From Pacificispira spongiicola (GTDB taxonomy: Bacteria; Pseudomonadota; Alphaproteobacteria; UBA8366; Aestuariispiraceae): a stretch of 64,000 bases of DNA. The translations under genes were made by a program, and so were the position numbers. This document shows, piece after piece, positions 27,592-37,392 of this stretch. The notes under the pieces are model-generated. The model saw nothing but the letters and a program-made list of their open reading frames with translations, was not told the DNA's origin and did not search any database. The DNA is taken from contig NZ_JABBNT010000002.1 in assembly GCF_012926505.1 (NCBI RefSeq), positions 806,001 to 870,000 of the forward strand, given 5' to 3'. Position 1 is the first letter of the stretch, and each line of letters opens with the position of its first letter.

Positions 27592-27615
27592 CTAGACACT
27601 GATACAGGTAGTTCC

Positions 27616-29556
27616 GTGGTGATCGATCAGACGCCCCTTCTCGACCAGATTTCCGTTCCGGCAGATCTTCGGACGCTTCAGCCCGGCCAGTTGCGCCAGG
27701 TCGCGGATGAATTACGCGCTGCCACGATCCGCGCCGTGTCGCAGACCGGCGGGCATTTGGGGGCCGGTCTGGGTGTCGTCGAACTGACGACGGCCCTGCA
27801 TTACGTCTTCAACACGCCGGACGATCGGTTGATCTGGGATGTCGGACATCAGTGCTACCCCCATAAGATCCTGACCGGACGCCGCGACCGTATTAACACG
27901 CTGCGCCAAGCCGGCGGGTTGAGCGGCTTCACCAAGCGGTCGGAAAGCGAATACGACCCATTCGGCGCAGCGCACAGCTCCACCTCGATTTCCGCAGGGC
28001 TGGGCATGGCCGTGGCGCGCGATCTGGCGGGCGGCAACAACCACGTCATCGCCGTGATCGGCGACGGCGCGATGTCGGCCGGGATGGCCTATGAAGCCAT
28101 GAACAACGCGGGCGCGATGAATTCCCGCCTGACGGTGATCCTGAACGACAACGACATGTCGATCGCCCCACCGACCGGCGCAATGAGCGCCTATCTGTCG
28201 CGGCTTCTATCGTCCAAATCCTATTTGGGCCTGCGCGAGATCGGCAAGCACATTGCCGAACGCTTCCCGCGCCAGTTCGAGCGCGCCGTCGAAAAGGCGG
28301 AGGAATTCGCCCGCGGCTTCGTTACCGGCGGCACCCTGTTCGAGGAAATGGGCTTCTACTATGTCGGGCCGATCGACGGTCACAACATGGACCATCTGCT
28401 GCCCGTCCTGAAAAACGTCCGAGACGCAAAAGATGCGGGCCCAGTACTGATCCATGTCGTGACGCAAAAGGGCAAGGGGTACGAACCAGCGGAAGCCAGC
28501 GCGGACAAATATCACGGCGTCGCCAAATTCGATGTCGTCACCGGCGCGCAGCACAAGCCGAAACCCAATGCCCCAGCCTATCAGAACATTTTTGGCGAGG
28601 TTCTGTCGAAACTGGCGGAAAAGGACGACAAGATCGTCGCGATTACCGCCGCCATGCCGTCCGGCACGGGCGTAAATCTGTTCGAAAAGGCCCATCCCGA
28701 ACGGACCTTCGATGTTGGGATCGCCGAACAACACGCGGTCACCTTCGCCGCCGGGATGGCGACGGAAGGCTACCGTCCCTTCGCCGCGATCTATTCGACA
28801 TTCCTACAGCGCGGCTACGACCAGGTCGTGCACGACGTTGCGATCCAGAAGCTGCCGGTCCGCTTCGCCATCGACCGGGCGGGTTATGTCGGGGCGGATG
28901 GGTCGACTCATTGCGGGGCATTCGATCTGGCCTATCTGTGCTGCCTGCCCGGTTTCGTCGTCATGGCGCCATCGGACGAGGCGGAACTGGCCCATATGGT
29001 CGCGACGGCCGCCGCCATCGACGACTGTCCGTCCGCCATCCGTTATCCGCGCGGCGAAGGCACCGGCGCGGACCTGCCGGAAGTGCCCAAAGTGCTGGAG
29101 ATCGGCAAGGGCCGCATTCTGCGCGAGGGCAAGACCGTCGCCATCCTATCGCTGGGCACGCGCCTGCAGGACGCCCTGGCCGCCGCCGACGATCTGGCCG
29201 CGCGCGGCCTGTCCGCCACGGTCGCCGACGCCCGGTTCGCGAAACCGGTCGATACGGACCTGATCGACCGGCTGGCCCGCGACCACGATTTGCTGATCAC
29301 CGTCGAAGAAGGTTCCGTCGGCGGTTTCGCCACGCAGGTCTTGGATCATATGACCAAAGCCGATCTGTTGCAGACAGTGAAGCTGCGCACCCTCTACATG
29401 CCGGATCGCTTCCTGGATCAGGACAAACCGGAACGCCAGGTCGCCGATGCGGGATTGGACGCCGCCGGGATCGTGAAAACGGCCCTGGATGCGTTGGGGA
29501 TCGAATCCGCGCCGGACGAAACCGTTTCCGGTAAGGACAGACCCGCGCGCGCCTGA
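27616..29556 (+). CDS. dxs: 1-deoxy-D-xylulose-5-phosphate synthase
   Basis: First enzyme of the MEP isoprenoid pathway, condensing pyruvate and glyceraldehyde-3-phosphate with thiamine diphosphate. At 646 residues it shows [38 protein letters not shown], the ThDP motif [18 protein letters not shown], the catalytic Glu region [16 protein letters not shown] and the transketolase C-domain. GTG 27616 start with an AGG site. It completes the xseB-ispA-dxs set. Confidence 0.96.
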   Translation: MVIDQTPLLDQISVPADLRTLQPGQLRQVADELRAATIRAVSQTGGHLGAGLGVVELTTALHYVFNTPDDRLIWDVGHQCYPHKILTGRRDRINTLRQAGGLSGFTKRSESEYDPFGAAHSSTSISAGLGMAVARDLAGGNNHVIAVIGDGAMSAGMAYEAMNNAGAMNSRLTVILNDNDMSIAPPTGAMSAYLSRLLSSKSYLGLREIGKHIAERFPRQFERAVEKAEEFARGFVTGGTLFEEMGFYYVGPIDGHNMDHLLPVLKNVRDAKDAGPVLIHVVTQKGKGYEPAEASADKYHGVAKFDVVTGAQHKPKPNAPAYQNIFGEVLSKLAEKDDKIVAITAAMPSGTGVNLFEKAHPERTFDVGIAEQHAVTFAAGMATEGYRPFAAIYSTFLQRGYDQVVHDVAIQKLPVRFAIDRAGYVGADGSTHCGAFDLAYLCCLPGFVVMAPSDEAELAHMVATAAAIDDCPSAIRYPRGEGTGADLPEVPKVLEIGKGRILREGKTVAILSLGTRLQDALAAADDLAARGLSATVADARFAKPVDTDLIDRLARDHDLLITVEEGSVGGFATQVLDHMTKADLLQTVKLRTLYMPDRFLDQDKPERQVADAGLDAAGIVKTALDALGIESAPDETVSGKDRPARA

Positions 29557-29594
29557 TACGGTCGTTCGCAAAGAGTGATTGTCGGATCGCTGTC

Positions 29595-30005
29595 ATGACC
29601 CGTTCGGGCCTTCGCCTGATTTATCTTCTGCTGGGACTGCTGTTTACCGGGCTGGGGCTCGTCGGGGCCTTCCTGCCCCTGCTGCCGACCGTGCCGTTCC
29701 TGCTGCTGGCGGTATGGTGTTTCGCGCGGTCCAGCCAAAGGCTGCATACTTGGCTGTATTCCCATCCGCGTTGGGGACCGCCGATACAAGATTGGGATCG
29801 ATACGGCGTCGTCCCAATCCGTGCGAAGATCCTGTCCTGTTCGATGATGAGCGTCAGCATGATCCTGATGCTGCTGACGACCGATCTGGCCCTGTGGCAT
29901 TACGGCGCGATTGCAGCCTTCTTGACCGCGGTGGGTGTCTGGATTGTCACACGTCCCAGCCATCCGCCATCGCCAGAAGACGACGGCGCTTCCCTGGACC
30001 AATAA
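29595..30005 (+). CDS. YbaN/DUF454 inner-membrane protein
   Basis: A 136-residue protein with about four membrane helices (LIYLLLGLLFTGLGLVGAFL, LPTVPFLLLAVWCFARSS, then ISMMSV-like and ALWHYGAIAAFLTAVGV stretches). PLLPTVPFLLLA and CFARSSQRL are the DUF454 signature. Function unknown. Lies between dxs and the MATE gene on the same strand. Confidence 0.85.
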   Translation: MTRSGLRLIYLLLGLLFTGLGLVGAFLPLLPTVPFLLLAVWCFARSSQRLHTWLYSHPRWGPPIQDWDRYGVVPIRAKILSCSMMSVSMILMLLTTDLALWHYGAIAAFLTAVGVWIVTRPSHPPSPEDDGASLDQ

Positions 30006-30025
30006 ATTCGGCCATAAGGCCATCC

Positions 30026-31453
30026 ATGACACGAGAGATCATGGAAGACGACGCGCTGGGCACGGACCCGCACAAGGAGATACGCGCGACCCTGTCCCTG
30101 GCCGGGCCCATCATCGCGACCATGATCGGCATCATCCTGATGGAAACCGTCGACACGCTGATGATCGGTCATCTGGGCGAAAACGCCCTGGCGGCGGCGG
30201 CCCTAGCCCTGAATATTTGGTTCCTGTTCCTGCTGTTCGGCATCGGCGCACTGGGTGCGGTATCCTCCCTCGCCGCGCAAGCCATCGGCATGGGCGACAT
30301 TCGCGGCGTCCGGCGCAGCGCCCGATCTGGCATCTGGTTGGGGCTGATGTTGGGCACGCCTTTCGCACTGATTCTGCTGTATACCGAGGACATCCTGATC
30401 CTGCTGGGCCAGCCCGCGCATCTGACCGCCCTGGCGCAGGACTATGTCGATTGGATGGGGCCGGTCCTGATCGTCGTTTTCGTCAGCCTGCCGTTGCGCA
30501 TGACGCTGGCGTCCTTCGGCGTCACACGACCGTCCATGATGATCGTGCTGGCCGGGGTGCCGCTGAACGCCCTGTTCAATTGGATCTTCATGTTCGGCGG
30601 TTTGGGCGGTCCGGAACTGGGACTTGCCGGCGCCGGGATTTCCACCCTGCTGGTCGATATATTCGTCCTTGTCGGACAGGTCGCCTATATCCAGATGACC
30701 CCGCGTTTCCGGGATTTGGAACTGTTCGCCCGGTTCTGGCGGTTCGACCGGGAACGGTTCCGCAAACTGATCGCCGTCGGTGCGCCGTCCGGCATGACAT
30801 CGGTCGTGGAACATGCCTTTTTTGCCGCGACCGCCATTATGATGGGCTGGGTCGGCGTGACGCAGCTCGCCGCGCATCAGGTTGCAGTGCAGATCGTCGG
30901 TATCATGTTCATGGTCCCCTTCGGCCTGGGACAGGCCGCAACGATCCGCGTCGCCCTGGCCGCGGGTGCGGGCAATCTGGCGGCGGTGCGTCTGCGCGCA
31001 CGCATCCCCATGGTGCTGAACTGGATGGCCATGGTGGTGGCCATCCTGATCTATTGGATTTTCGGCCCGGAACTGGTCGGCCTGTTCCTGGCGCCGAACG
31101 ATCCGAACCGGGCGGAAATCGTCGCCTACGGTTCGCTGTTCCTATCCATCGCCGCGATTTTCCAGCTGTTCGACGGCACGCAATCGACGGGCGGCGGCAT
31201 CCTGCGCGGCATGAACGACACCATCGTCCCCATGATCATCGCCATGGTCGGATATTGGGCGGTCGGCATCGTCGGCGCCTATGTCCTGGCCTTCCCGATG
31301 GGGATGGAAGGGGTCGGTATCTGGTATGGGCTGCTGGGCGGCTTGGCGGCGTCGGCGATCGGCATCCTGATCCGTATCGCCTATGACACGTCACGTCCGG
31401 AACGGGCGTTCAGATACGTGCATCACGGCAATATTCCGGCAGACGGGAAATAG
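30026..31453 (+). CDS. MATE-family efflux transporter
   Basis: A 475-residue transporter with about 12 hydrophobic helices in two halves. LAGPIIATMIGIILMETVDT opens the first MatE domain, and FRKLIAVGAPSGMTSVVEHA the second. MATE pumps export drugs or metabolites with Na+ or H+. ATG 30026 with an AAGG site is chosen although the frame is open from 29579. Its last 44 bases overlap the convergent HAD gene. Confidence 0.92.
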   Translation: MTREIMEDDALGTDPHKEIRATLSLAGPIIATMIGIILMETVDTLMIGHLGENALAAAALALNIWFLFLLFGIGALGAVSSLAAQAIGMGDIRGVRRSARSGIWLGLMLGTPFALILLYTEDILILLGQPAHLTALAQDYVDWMGPVLIVVFVSLPLRMTLASFGVTRPSMMIVLAGVPLNALFNWIFMFGGLGGPELGLAGAGISTLLVDIFVLVGQVAYIQMTPRFRDLELFARFWRFDRERFRKLIAVGAPSGMTSVVEHAFFAATAIMMGWVGVTQLAAHQVAVQIVGIMFMVPFGLGQAATIRVALAAGAGNLAAVRLRARIPMVLNWMAMVVAILIYWIFGPELVGLFLAPNDPNRAEIVAYGSLFLSIAAIFQLFDGTQSTGGGILRGMNDTIVPMIIAMVGYWAVGIVGAYVLAFPMGMEGVGIWYGLLGGLAASAIGILIRIAYDTSRPERAFRYVHHGNIPADGK

Positions 31454-32126
31454 AGGCCAGCACCGCCTCCGCCCCCGCATCCATCAGTTGCCCCGCATCG
31501 GACGTGCCGGTCAGGACACCGACAGCCCGTGCCCCGGCGGCGCGCGCCATGTCGATGTCGTGGCGATTGTCGCCGACGACGATGACCTCCCCCGGCTGCA
31601 CCCCACATAGCGCGCAGAAGGCATGGACCATGCCGGGTTCCGGCTTCCGCCCGTGGCCGCTGTCGAACCCGGCCGCGAAGCGGAATCGATCCAAGATACC
31701 GAACGGTTCCAGAGATCGGTTCAAGCCGTTGACGCTGTCCGCCGTCGCGACGCCCAGACACAATCCCAGCTGCCCCGCCAGTTCGTCCAGCAGGGGGCCT
31801 AGATCGCAAACGGCGGTCGGCACCATATTGTCCGGAAAGCCGGTATCCAGGAAGGCAACGATATCGTCCACCGACCGAGTATCGCCCGCCGGTAGATACG
31901 GATGCCACAGCACCGCAATATCCTGCAAATCCCCGGCGGCAAGCGGTGTTCCGCTGCCGACGCGGTCGGTTTCCGCGTCCCACCCGCCGATCGTCAGAAG
32001 GTGCAGGGCCAGTGCCGCATCCCCGCCGGAGAGGGCATGGGCGACGGCGCGATTCGCGGGCATCCAGGTTTCGTGATAGTCGAGAAGCGTCCCGTCCTTA
32101 TCGAACAGAATCCCGCGCGGGGCCAT
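31410..32126 (-). CDS. HAD-superfamily phosphatase (phosphoglycolate phosphatase-like)
   Basis: A 238-residue HAD hydrolase: nucleophile motif LFDKDGTLLDY, motif II VATAD, the Lys in GRKPEPGM, and the Asp pair in VVGDNRHDIDMA. It has the helical cap of Gph-type phosphatases, but the substrate is open. Nine bases after the phosphoglucomutase gene, so the last gene of the galU-ugd-pgm unit. Tail-to-tail overlap with the MATE gene. Confidence 0.85.
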   Translation of the reverse strand: MAPRGILFDKDGTLLDYHETWMPANRAVAHALSGGDAALALHLLTIGGWDAETDRVGSGTPLAAGDLQDIAVLWHPYLPAGDTRSVDDIVAFLDTGFPDNMVPTAVCDLGPLLDELAGQLGLCLGVATADSVNGLNRSLEPFGILDRFRFAAGFDSGHGRKPEPGMVHAFCALCGVQPGEVIVVGDNRHDIDMARAAGARAVGVLTGTSDAGQLMDAGAEAVLASISRLPEYCRDARI

Positions 32127-32135
32127 GATCGTTTC

Positions 32136-33536
32136 CTAGACCGCCAGCAGGCTGCCCGCGGGAATCCCGACGCCGCTGGCTTTCAGTTGAGAGACCACCT
32201 GCTTCTTCAGCGCCTGCAGAGAATCCGCGTCCGGGGCTTCACAGCGCGCCACCAGGGCCGGTTGCGTGTTCGACGCGCGCAGCAGCCACCAGCCGCCTTC
32301 CGCGCTGACGCGAACACCATCCGTTCCGTCGACCATGGCACCGTCCGCTTCCAGCCGCTCCTTGACCTCGTCCACCACCGCGAACTTCCGGGAATCGTCG
32401 ACATCGATCCGGATTTCCGGCGTGTTCACCATTTTGGGAAGCTCGTCGACAAGCTCGCTGATCTTCTTGCCGCCTTCCGCCAGCAGCGCGAGCAGCCGAA
32501 CGGCGGTGTAGAGCGCATCGTCATAGCCGTAATATTTGTCGGCAAAGAAGATATGGCCGCTCATCTCCCCGGCGAGCGGAGCCTGGGTCGCGATCATCTT
32601 GGACTTGATGATGGAATGGCCGGTCGGACACATGACCGGGACGCCGCCCAAGCGTTCGATTTCATCGAACAGAACCTGGCTTGCCTTCACATCCGCCAGA
32701 ATCTTGGACCCCGGCTTCTTCTTCAAGACGTCGCGGGCCAGGATCGCGAGAAGCTGATCCCCCCATACGACGCGCCCCTTGTCGTCGACGACGCCGATCC
32801 GGTCGCCGTCCCCGTCGAAGGCCAGGCCGATATCCAACTCTTCCTTCAGGACGAGGTCCTTCAACTGTTCCAGGTTTTCCTCGACCGTCGGGTCGGGATG
32901 ATGCGCCGGGAAGGTACCATCCACCGTTTCGTTGATCAGCATATGCTCACCCGGCAGCCGGTGCGCGAGGCGCAGGACGACGGGACAGGCCGCGCCGTTG
33001 CCCGGATCCCAACCGACCTTCAGGCCGACGCGGCTAGTATAGTCCAGCGCCAGCCGCGCGGCATAGGCGCCAAGGGCCTCGCCTTCCACAGCGCCGCCTT
33101 CCGCGCGGGCCCAGACACCGCGCGCGGCAAGATCGCGCAGGCGTTTGATTTCCGCGCCATAGAAGGGGAGCCCGTTCAGGACGATCTTGAATCCGTTATA
33201 GTTCGACGGATTATGCGACCCGGTCACCATGATGCCCAGAGAGGCATTCAGCATCTTCGTCGCGAAATACAGACACGGTGTCGGCACCAGCCCGATGCGC
33301 ATGACATAGAGACCGCAGGAGGCGAGCCCCCGACAGAGTTCCTCCTCCATCATTGGGGAGCTCATCCGCCCGTCATAACCGACGACGGCAATCCGACCGG
33401 ACCCGGCGACCGCGATGGTCCCCATCGTGCGGCCCAGCGCCAGCGCGTCCGACGCGGTCAGGGTCTGACCGACGATGCCCCGAATATCGTACTCACGTAA
33501 GATACTGGGATCGAACCGATGACCTATCGCCGACAT
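32136..33536 (-). CDS. Phosphomannomutase/phosphoglucomutase
   Basis: A 466-residue alpha-D-phosphohexomutase (AlgC/ManB type): phosphoserine loop TGSHNPSNYNGFK, metal loop FDGDGDRIGVVD, sugar loop and GEMSGHIFF, phosphate-binding RASNTQPALVAR. Converts mannose-6-P or glucose-6-P to the 1-phosphates. Upstream in the same operon are galU and ugd, so glucose-1-P for UDP-glucose is the likely use here. Confidence 0.92.
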   Translation of the reverse strand: MSAIGHRFDPSILREYDIRGIVGQTLTASDALALGRTMGTIAVAGSGRIAVVGYDGRMSSPMMEEELCRGLASCGLYVMRIGLVPTPCLYFATKMLNASLGIMVTGSHNPSNYNGFKIVLNGLPFYGAEIKRLRDLAARGVWARAEGGAVEGEALGAYAARLALDYTSRVGLKVGWDPGNGAACPVVLRLAHRLPGEHMLINETVDGTFPAHHPDPTVEENLEQLKDLVLKEELDIGLAFDGDGDRIGVVDDKGRVVWGDQLLAILARDVLKKKPGSKILADVKASQVLFDEIERLGGVPVMCPTGHSIIKSKMIATQAPLAGEMSGHIFFADKYYGYDDALYTAVRLLALLAEGGKKISELVDELPKMVNTPEIRIDVDDSRKFAVVDEVKERLEADGAMVDGTDGVRVSAEGGWWLLRASNTQPALVARCEAPDADSLQALKKQVVSQLKASGVGIPAGSLLAV

Positions 33537-33559
33537 TCGATGGCGCCCCCCAAGTTAGT

Positions 33560-34870
33560 TCATTCGGCCGGTCGCCCGACGCTGGAATATACGAACCCAC
33601 GATCTTTCATATCCGCGGGATCGAAAAGATTACGCAAGTCGACAAGAACCGGCTTCGACAGCAGACCCTTCACGCGTTCCAAATCCATCATACGGTATTC
33701 CGACCACTCCGTAACGATAACAGCCGCATCGGCGGAGTCGAGCGCCGCGTAAGCATTTTCCGCCCAATCCACATCGCGAATGAACGGTTTGGCGGCCTCC
33801 ATTCCCTTAGGGTCGTGAACCACGACATTCGCACCTTTATCCTGCAGCGCCGCCACGATATCGATTGCGGGGCTTTCGCGCATATCGTCGGTTTCCGCCT
33901 TGAAGGTCAGGCCCAGCACCGCGATCCGCGCCCCGTCGACCGGCGCGCCCATCGCGTCGGCAACGCGATCGGCCATGGACCGTTTGCGGTTGTCGTTGGA
34001 TTCCACAACCGCTTCCACGATCCTACTGGGCGCCCCGGATTTCCGCGCCGTGGCGACCAGTTCCAGCGTGTCCTTGGGGAAGCAGCTGCCGCCGTAACCG
34101 GGGCCGGGCATCAAGAATTTCGGACCGATGCGGGTATCCATGCCGATCCCTTTCGCGACCTGCCGGACGTCCGCGCCGGTGCGTTCGCACACATCCGCGA
34201 TTTCGTTGATGAAACCGATCTTCACCGCCAGGAAGGCGTTGGCCGCATACTTGATCAGTTCCGCCGATTCCGGATCGGTGATCAGCAGCGGCACGCCCTG
34301 ATCGGTCAGCGGCTTGTAAACTCCCTGCATGATCGCCGCCGCCTTTTCGGTGCGGCAACCGACGACAACGCGGTCCGGCTTCAGGAAATCTTCGATCGCG
34401 GCCCCTTCGCGCAGGAATTCCGGGTTGGAGACAACGTCGTATTCCGAGGCGTCGCGGGTCCGGGCGACGATCTGCGAAACCTCCCGCGCGGTGCCGACCG
34501 GCACGGTCGATTTATCGACGATCACGGTATAGCCGGTCATCGCGGCGGCAACCCCTTCCGCCGCGGCATGGACGAAGCGCAGATCAGCATGGCCGTCGTC
34601 AGGGCGGGGGGGCGTCCCGACCGCGATGAAAACCGCATCCGCGCCCGGCACGCCTTCGGAAACTTCTGTGGTAAAGCTCAACCGCCCCGCCGTTACATTG
34701 CGCGAGACTATTTCTTCAAGACCGGGTTCGTAGATTGGGATTTCGCCGCGTTCCAGTTTTTCGATCTTGCGCGGGTCGATATCGACACAAACGACATCGT
34801 GCCCCAGATCCGCAAAGCAGGCACCGGAAACCAAACCCACATAGCCGGTGCCGATCATTGCAATTCGCAT
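33560..34870 (-). CDS. ugd: UDP-glucose 6-dehydrogenase
   Basis: Oxidises UDP-glucose to UDP-glucuronate with two NAD+. At 436 residues it has the NAD motif GTGYVGLVSGACFADLGH, the catalytic Cys in GYGGSCFPKDT, the Lys of SNPEFLREG context and the C-terminal UDP-binding domain (LGLTFKAETDDMRESPAI). Between galU (28-base gap) and phosphoglucomutase (23-base gap). Confidence 0.95.
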   Translation of the reverse strand: MRIAMIGTGYVGLVSGACFADLGHDVVCVDIDPRKIEKLERGEIPIYEPGLEEIVSRNVTAGRLSFTTEVSEGVPGADAVFIAVGTPPRPDDGHADLRFVHAAAEGVAAAMTGYTVIVDKSTVPVGTAREVSQIVARTRDASEYDVVSNPEFLREGAAIEDFLKPDRVVVGCRTEKAAAIMQGVYKPLTDQGVPLLITDPESAELIKYAANAFLAVKIGFINEIADVCERTGADVRQVAKGIGMDTRIGPKFLMPGPGYGGSCFPKDTLELVATARKSGAPSRIVEAVVESNDNRKRSMADRVADAMGAPVDGARIAVLGLTFKAETDDMRESPAIDIVAALQDKGANVVVHDPKGMEAAKPFIRDVDWAENAYAALDSADAAVIVTEWSEYRMMDLERVKGLLSKPVLVDLRNLFDPADMKDRGFVYSSVGRPAE

Positions 34871-34898
34871 CGCGGTTAGCCCCTCAAACAGTTATCAG

Positions 34899-35774
34899 TC
34901 AGGAACCGGCGAACCGGTTCACGATGGTGCGCGTCGCTTCCCGGCGATCCGGTCGGGCGAGGGAAAAGGCTATATTGGCCGCCAGCCAACCATCCTTCGT
35001 CCCGCAATCGTAGCGCTCGCCTTCGAATCTCAAACCGTGAAACGGCCCGGTGCCGATCAGTTTCGCCATGGCGTCGGTCAGTTGAATTTCCCCTCCGGCG
35101 CCCTTCTCATGACGGTCCAGATGACCGAAAATTGCCCCATCCAGGATATAGCGCCCGATGATCGACAACGTCGACGGCGCCGCCGCCGGGGCGGGCTTTT
35201 CAACAAGGCCTTTGATCTCGGCCAACCGGTCTTCCGCGTTCGGCGTATCGAGAATACCGTATCGATCCGTCCGGTCGCGCGGGACATCCATAACGGCGAC
35301 CGTGTTCCCGCCGGTTTCGGCATGGGCATCGACCAACTGCTTCAGACAGGGCGTTTCGGATAGAACCAAGTCGTCGGGCGACACGACCGCGAAAAACTCG
35401 TCGCCGATCATGTCCCGCGCACACCAGACCGCATGCCCCAGGCCCAGCGCTTCCGTCTGGCGGACATATTTTACCCGGCCCGCCGGCGGCAGAAAGGACA
35501 GGATTTCGTCCAGTTCCTTGGTCTTTCCGCGCCGTTCCAGCATCGCCTTCAATTCGAAGGCCAGGTCGAAGTGATCTTCGATCGCCTGCTTGCCGCGCCC
35601 AGTGACGAAAATGAATTCCTCAATCCCGGCCGCCATGGCTTCTTCGACCGCATATTGGATCAGCGGCTTGTCGACGACGGGCAGCATTTCCTTGGGCATC
35701 GCCTTGGTCGCGGGCAGGAACCGCGTCCCCAACCCGGCAACGGGAAAGACAGCCTTAGTGACCTTGCTGGACAT
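34899..35774 (-). CDS. galU: UTP-glucose-1-phosphate uridylyltransferase
   Basis: Makes UDP-glucose. At 291 residues it has the GalU start KAVFPVAGLGTRFLPATKAM, PKEMLPVVDKPLIQYAVEEA, and VEKPAPAAAPSTLSIIGRY. First gene of a four-gene minus-strand operon whose products lead from hexose phosphate to UDP-glucuronate for surface polysaccharide. Confidence 0.95.
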   Translation of the reverse strand: MSSKVTKAVFPVAGLGTRFLPATKAMPKEMLPVVDKPLIQYAVEEAMAAGIEEFIFVTGRGKQAIEDHFDLAFELKAMLERRGKTKELDEILSFLPPAGRVKYVRQTEALGLGHAVWCARDMIGDEFFAVVSPDDLVLSETPCLKQLVDAHAETGGNTVAVMDVPRDRTDRYGILDTPNAEDRLAEIKGLVEKPAPAAAPSTLSIIGRYILDGAIFGHLDRHEKGAGGEIQLTDAMAKLIGTGPFHGLRFEGERYDCGTKDGWLAANIAFSLARPDRREATRTIVNRFAGS

Positions 35775-35908
35775 ACCCCGCTCCTAATCGGAAGACAGAT
35801 GCCGGAACCGACATGAGAAAACGACACTGACGGCGACAGGGTATTGCCACACGCCGACGCTGTTCCGCAAGGCTTTGACCACAGAAACAGCGCTTTGTCA
35901 CCGAACCG

Positions 35909-36622
35909 TCACCGGCCCAGAAGCACGTCCTTTGCCTGATTGATCAATGCGGCAAGATGGGCCGAACCGCCCGCATCGGGATGCACCTGTTTCATCAAGC
36001 GTCGATGGGCCGCCTTGATCGCCTCTTCATCGGCCCCGTCCTGCAGCCCCAGCAATTCCAACGCTTCCTGACGGGACATCGATCCCGACCGCGCGCGCGG
36101 TTCTTCCGACCGCCTTTCGTCCGAACCGTTTTCGGACCGCCAGTCGCCGCCGAAGCGGCGATCCAGGTAGGCTTCCAACAACTGCCGGGACCGCGTATCG
36201 CCACTTTGATCCACATCGTGAAAAAGCGTAACGCTTTCTTCCATCGACAGTTCCGACAAAAGGGCACCGGCGAATCGGCCTTCCTTCACCCGTCCGTCCA
36301 TATCGCCGCTATCGTGGTCCAGCGACATATCGAAGAACCGGCAGGAAATGCCGGAACGTTGGCCCCGCGTCGGCCCCTTCATCGACTTCCAGGCGCGGCG
36401 CAATCCGTTGAGGCGCAAAATCCAGGGCAGCGCCACGACACCCAATCCCCAAATCAGCTGGAAATTACGGGTCAGGGCGACAAGGGCAATCACCCCCATG
36501 CCCATGCCGATGGCGACATATTTGATGGCCTGCACGACCTTCGCCGGATTTGCCGTGCTGCCCCAATTGATCAGGAACAGCAAACAGGCCAACACCGCGA
36601 CGCCCAGCAGGAACCAGACCAT
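35909..36622 (-). CDS. Membrane-anchored J-domain protein
   Basis: A 237-residue protein with two or three N-terminal membrane helices (VWFLLGVAVLACLLFLI, then AIGMGMGVIALVALT and LIWGLGVVALPWIL), a middle helical region (ELSMEESVTLFHDVDQSGDT), and a C-terminal J domain with the HPD motif (MKQVHPDAGG). It should recruit DnaK to the inner membrane, in the manner of Tim14/DNAJC19-like proteins. Its start overlaps the VWA gene's stop by one base (TGATG), so the products are made together. Confidence 0.85.
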   Translation of the reverse strand: MVWFLLGVAVLACLLFLINWGSTANPAKVVQAIKYVAIGMGMGVIALVALTRNFQLIWGLGVVALPWILRLNGLRRAWKSMKGPTRGQRSGISCRFFDMSLDHDSGDMDGRVKEGRFAGALLSELSMEESVTLFHDVDQSGDTRSRQLLEAYLDRRFGGDWRSENGSDERRSEEPRARSGSMSRQEALELLGLQDGADEEAIKAAHRRLMKQVHPDAGGSAHLAALINQAKDVLLGR

Positions 36623-37344
36623 CAGCCGCCTCCCGGCCCCGGCTTTCGCAACTGGCCCAGCAAGGCGACGGCGGCCTCGCCATCCGCGCCACGGCTGTGG
36701 TGCTCCAGGGCCTTGATCCCGCCGCTAGCATAAATCGCCACGGCAGACAGCAACGCTTTCAACCGACCGGCGCTTCCCTGATCGAACCGACACCATGCCC
36801 CATTCGTCAGGCGGGCGATTTCCTGGAACGCCTTGCGGGCTACCGGGTCGTGCCCTTCCTGGAACAGAAAGACCGGCACACCGAAAAGTCCCAGATTGCC
36901 GGCAACATGGCAAACCTTGTCGATATCTTCCTCAAACGCATCGCCGACATAAACCGCCGCGCCGATACGCTGTTTCGTCGTCTCTTTGCGGATATGGGAC
37001 AGGACCTTGCCGATCTGCGTACGCCCGGCATGGCATTCAACCCGCGACATCAGGCGCGACAAACCGTCGGCATCGGGCTGCCAGCGCCCGGCCTTGCATT
37101 CGCCGTAGCCCCGAAAATAGACCAACTGGACATCCAATCCACCGATCGCCTTGGTCGCCTCGAACATCTCGCCTTGAATGGAACAGGCCATGTCCCAGGT
37201 CGGTTGGCGGCTCATCGTCGCATCCAACGCGAAGACCAGCCGCCCGCGCCGGCCGGCATCGGGTTTACGCACCGCCTTCACCTTTTCCAAAAAGGCGGCG
37301 ACGTCGTCATTTGTGTCACGGCGCTTTGTCGGCTGTGTTTTCAT
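36622..37344 (-). CDS. Cytoplasmic VWA-domain protein
   Basis: A 240-residue protein without a signal peptide. One VWA domain runs from about residue 33: GRLVFALDATMSRQPTWDMA carries a DxTxS metal motif, followed by GLDVQLVYFRGYGECKAGRW, IGAAVYVGDAFEED and VPVFLFQEG. It is coupled to the J-domain gene, and the two probably work together in chaperone-linked protein handling. Exact role unknown. Confidence 0.78.
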   Translation of the reverse strand: MKTQPTKRRDTNDDVAAFLEKVKAVRKPDAGRRGRLVFALDATMSRQPTWDMACSIQGEMFEATKAIGGLDVQLVYFRGYGECKAGRWQPDADGLSRLMSRVECHAGRTQIGKVLSHIRKETTKQRIGAAVYVGDAFEEDIDKVCHVAGNLGLFGVPVFLFQEGHDPVARKAFQEIARLTNGAWCRFDQGSAGRLKALLSAVAIYASGGIKALEHHSRGADGEAAVALLGQLRKPGPGGG

Positions 37345-37356
37345 GCCGTTAGATAT

Positions 37357-37382
37357 GGGGTGATTCCAGGAAACGTCACCCC
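37357..37382. repeat. Inverted repeat between the VWA gene and the unknown gene
   Basis: Seven-bp arms GGGGTGA and TCACCCC with a 12-base spacer, in the short gap between two minus-strand genes. No T run follows on the minus strand, so it may be an operator for the VWA gene or a processing hairpin. Confidence 0.35.
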
Positions 37383-37392
37383 TGAATGGCTT

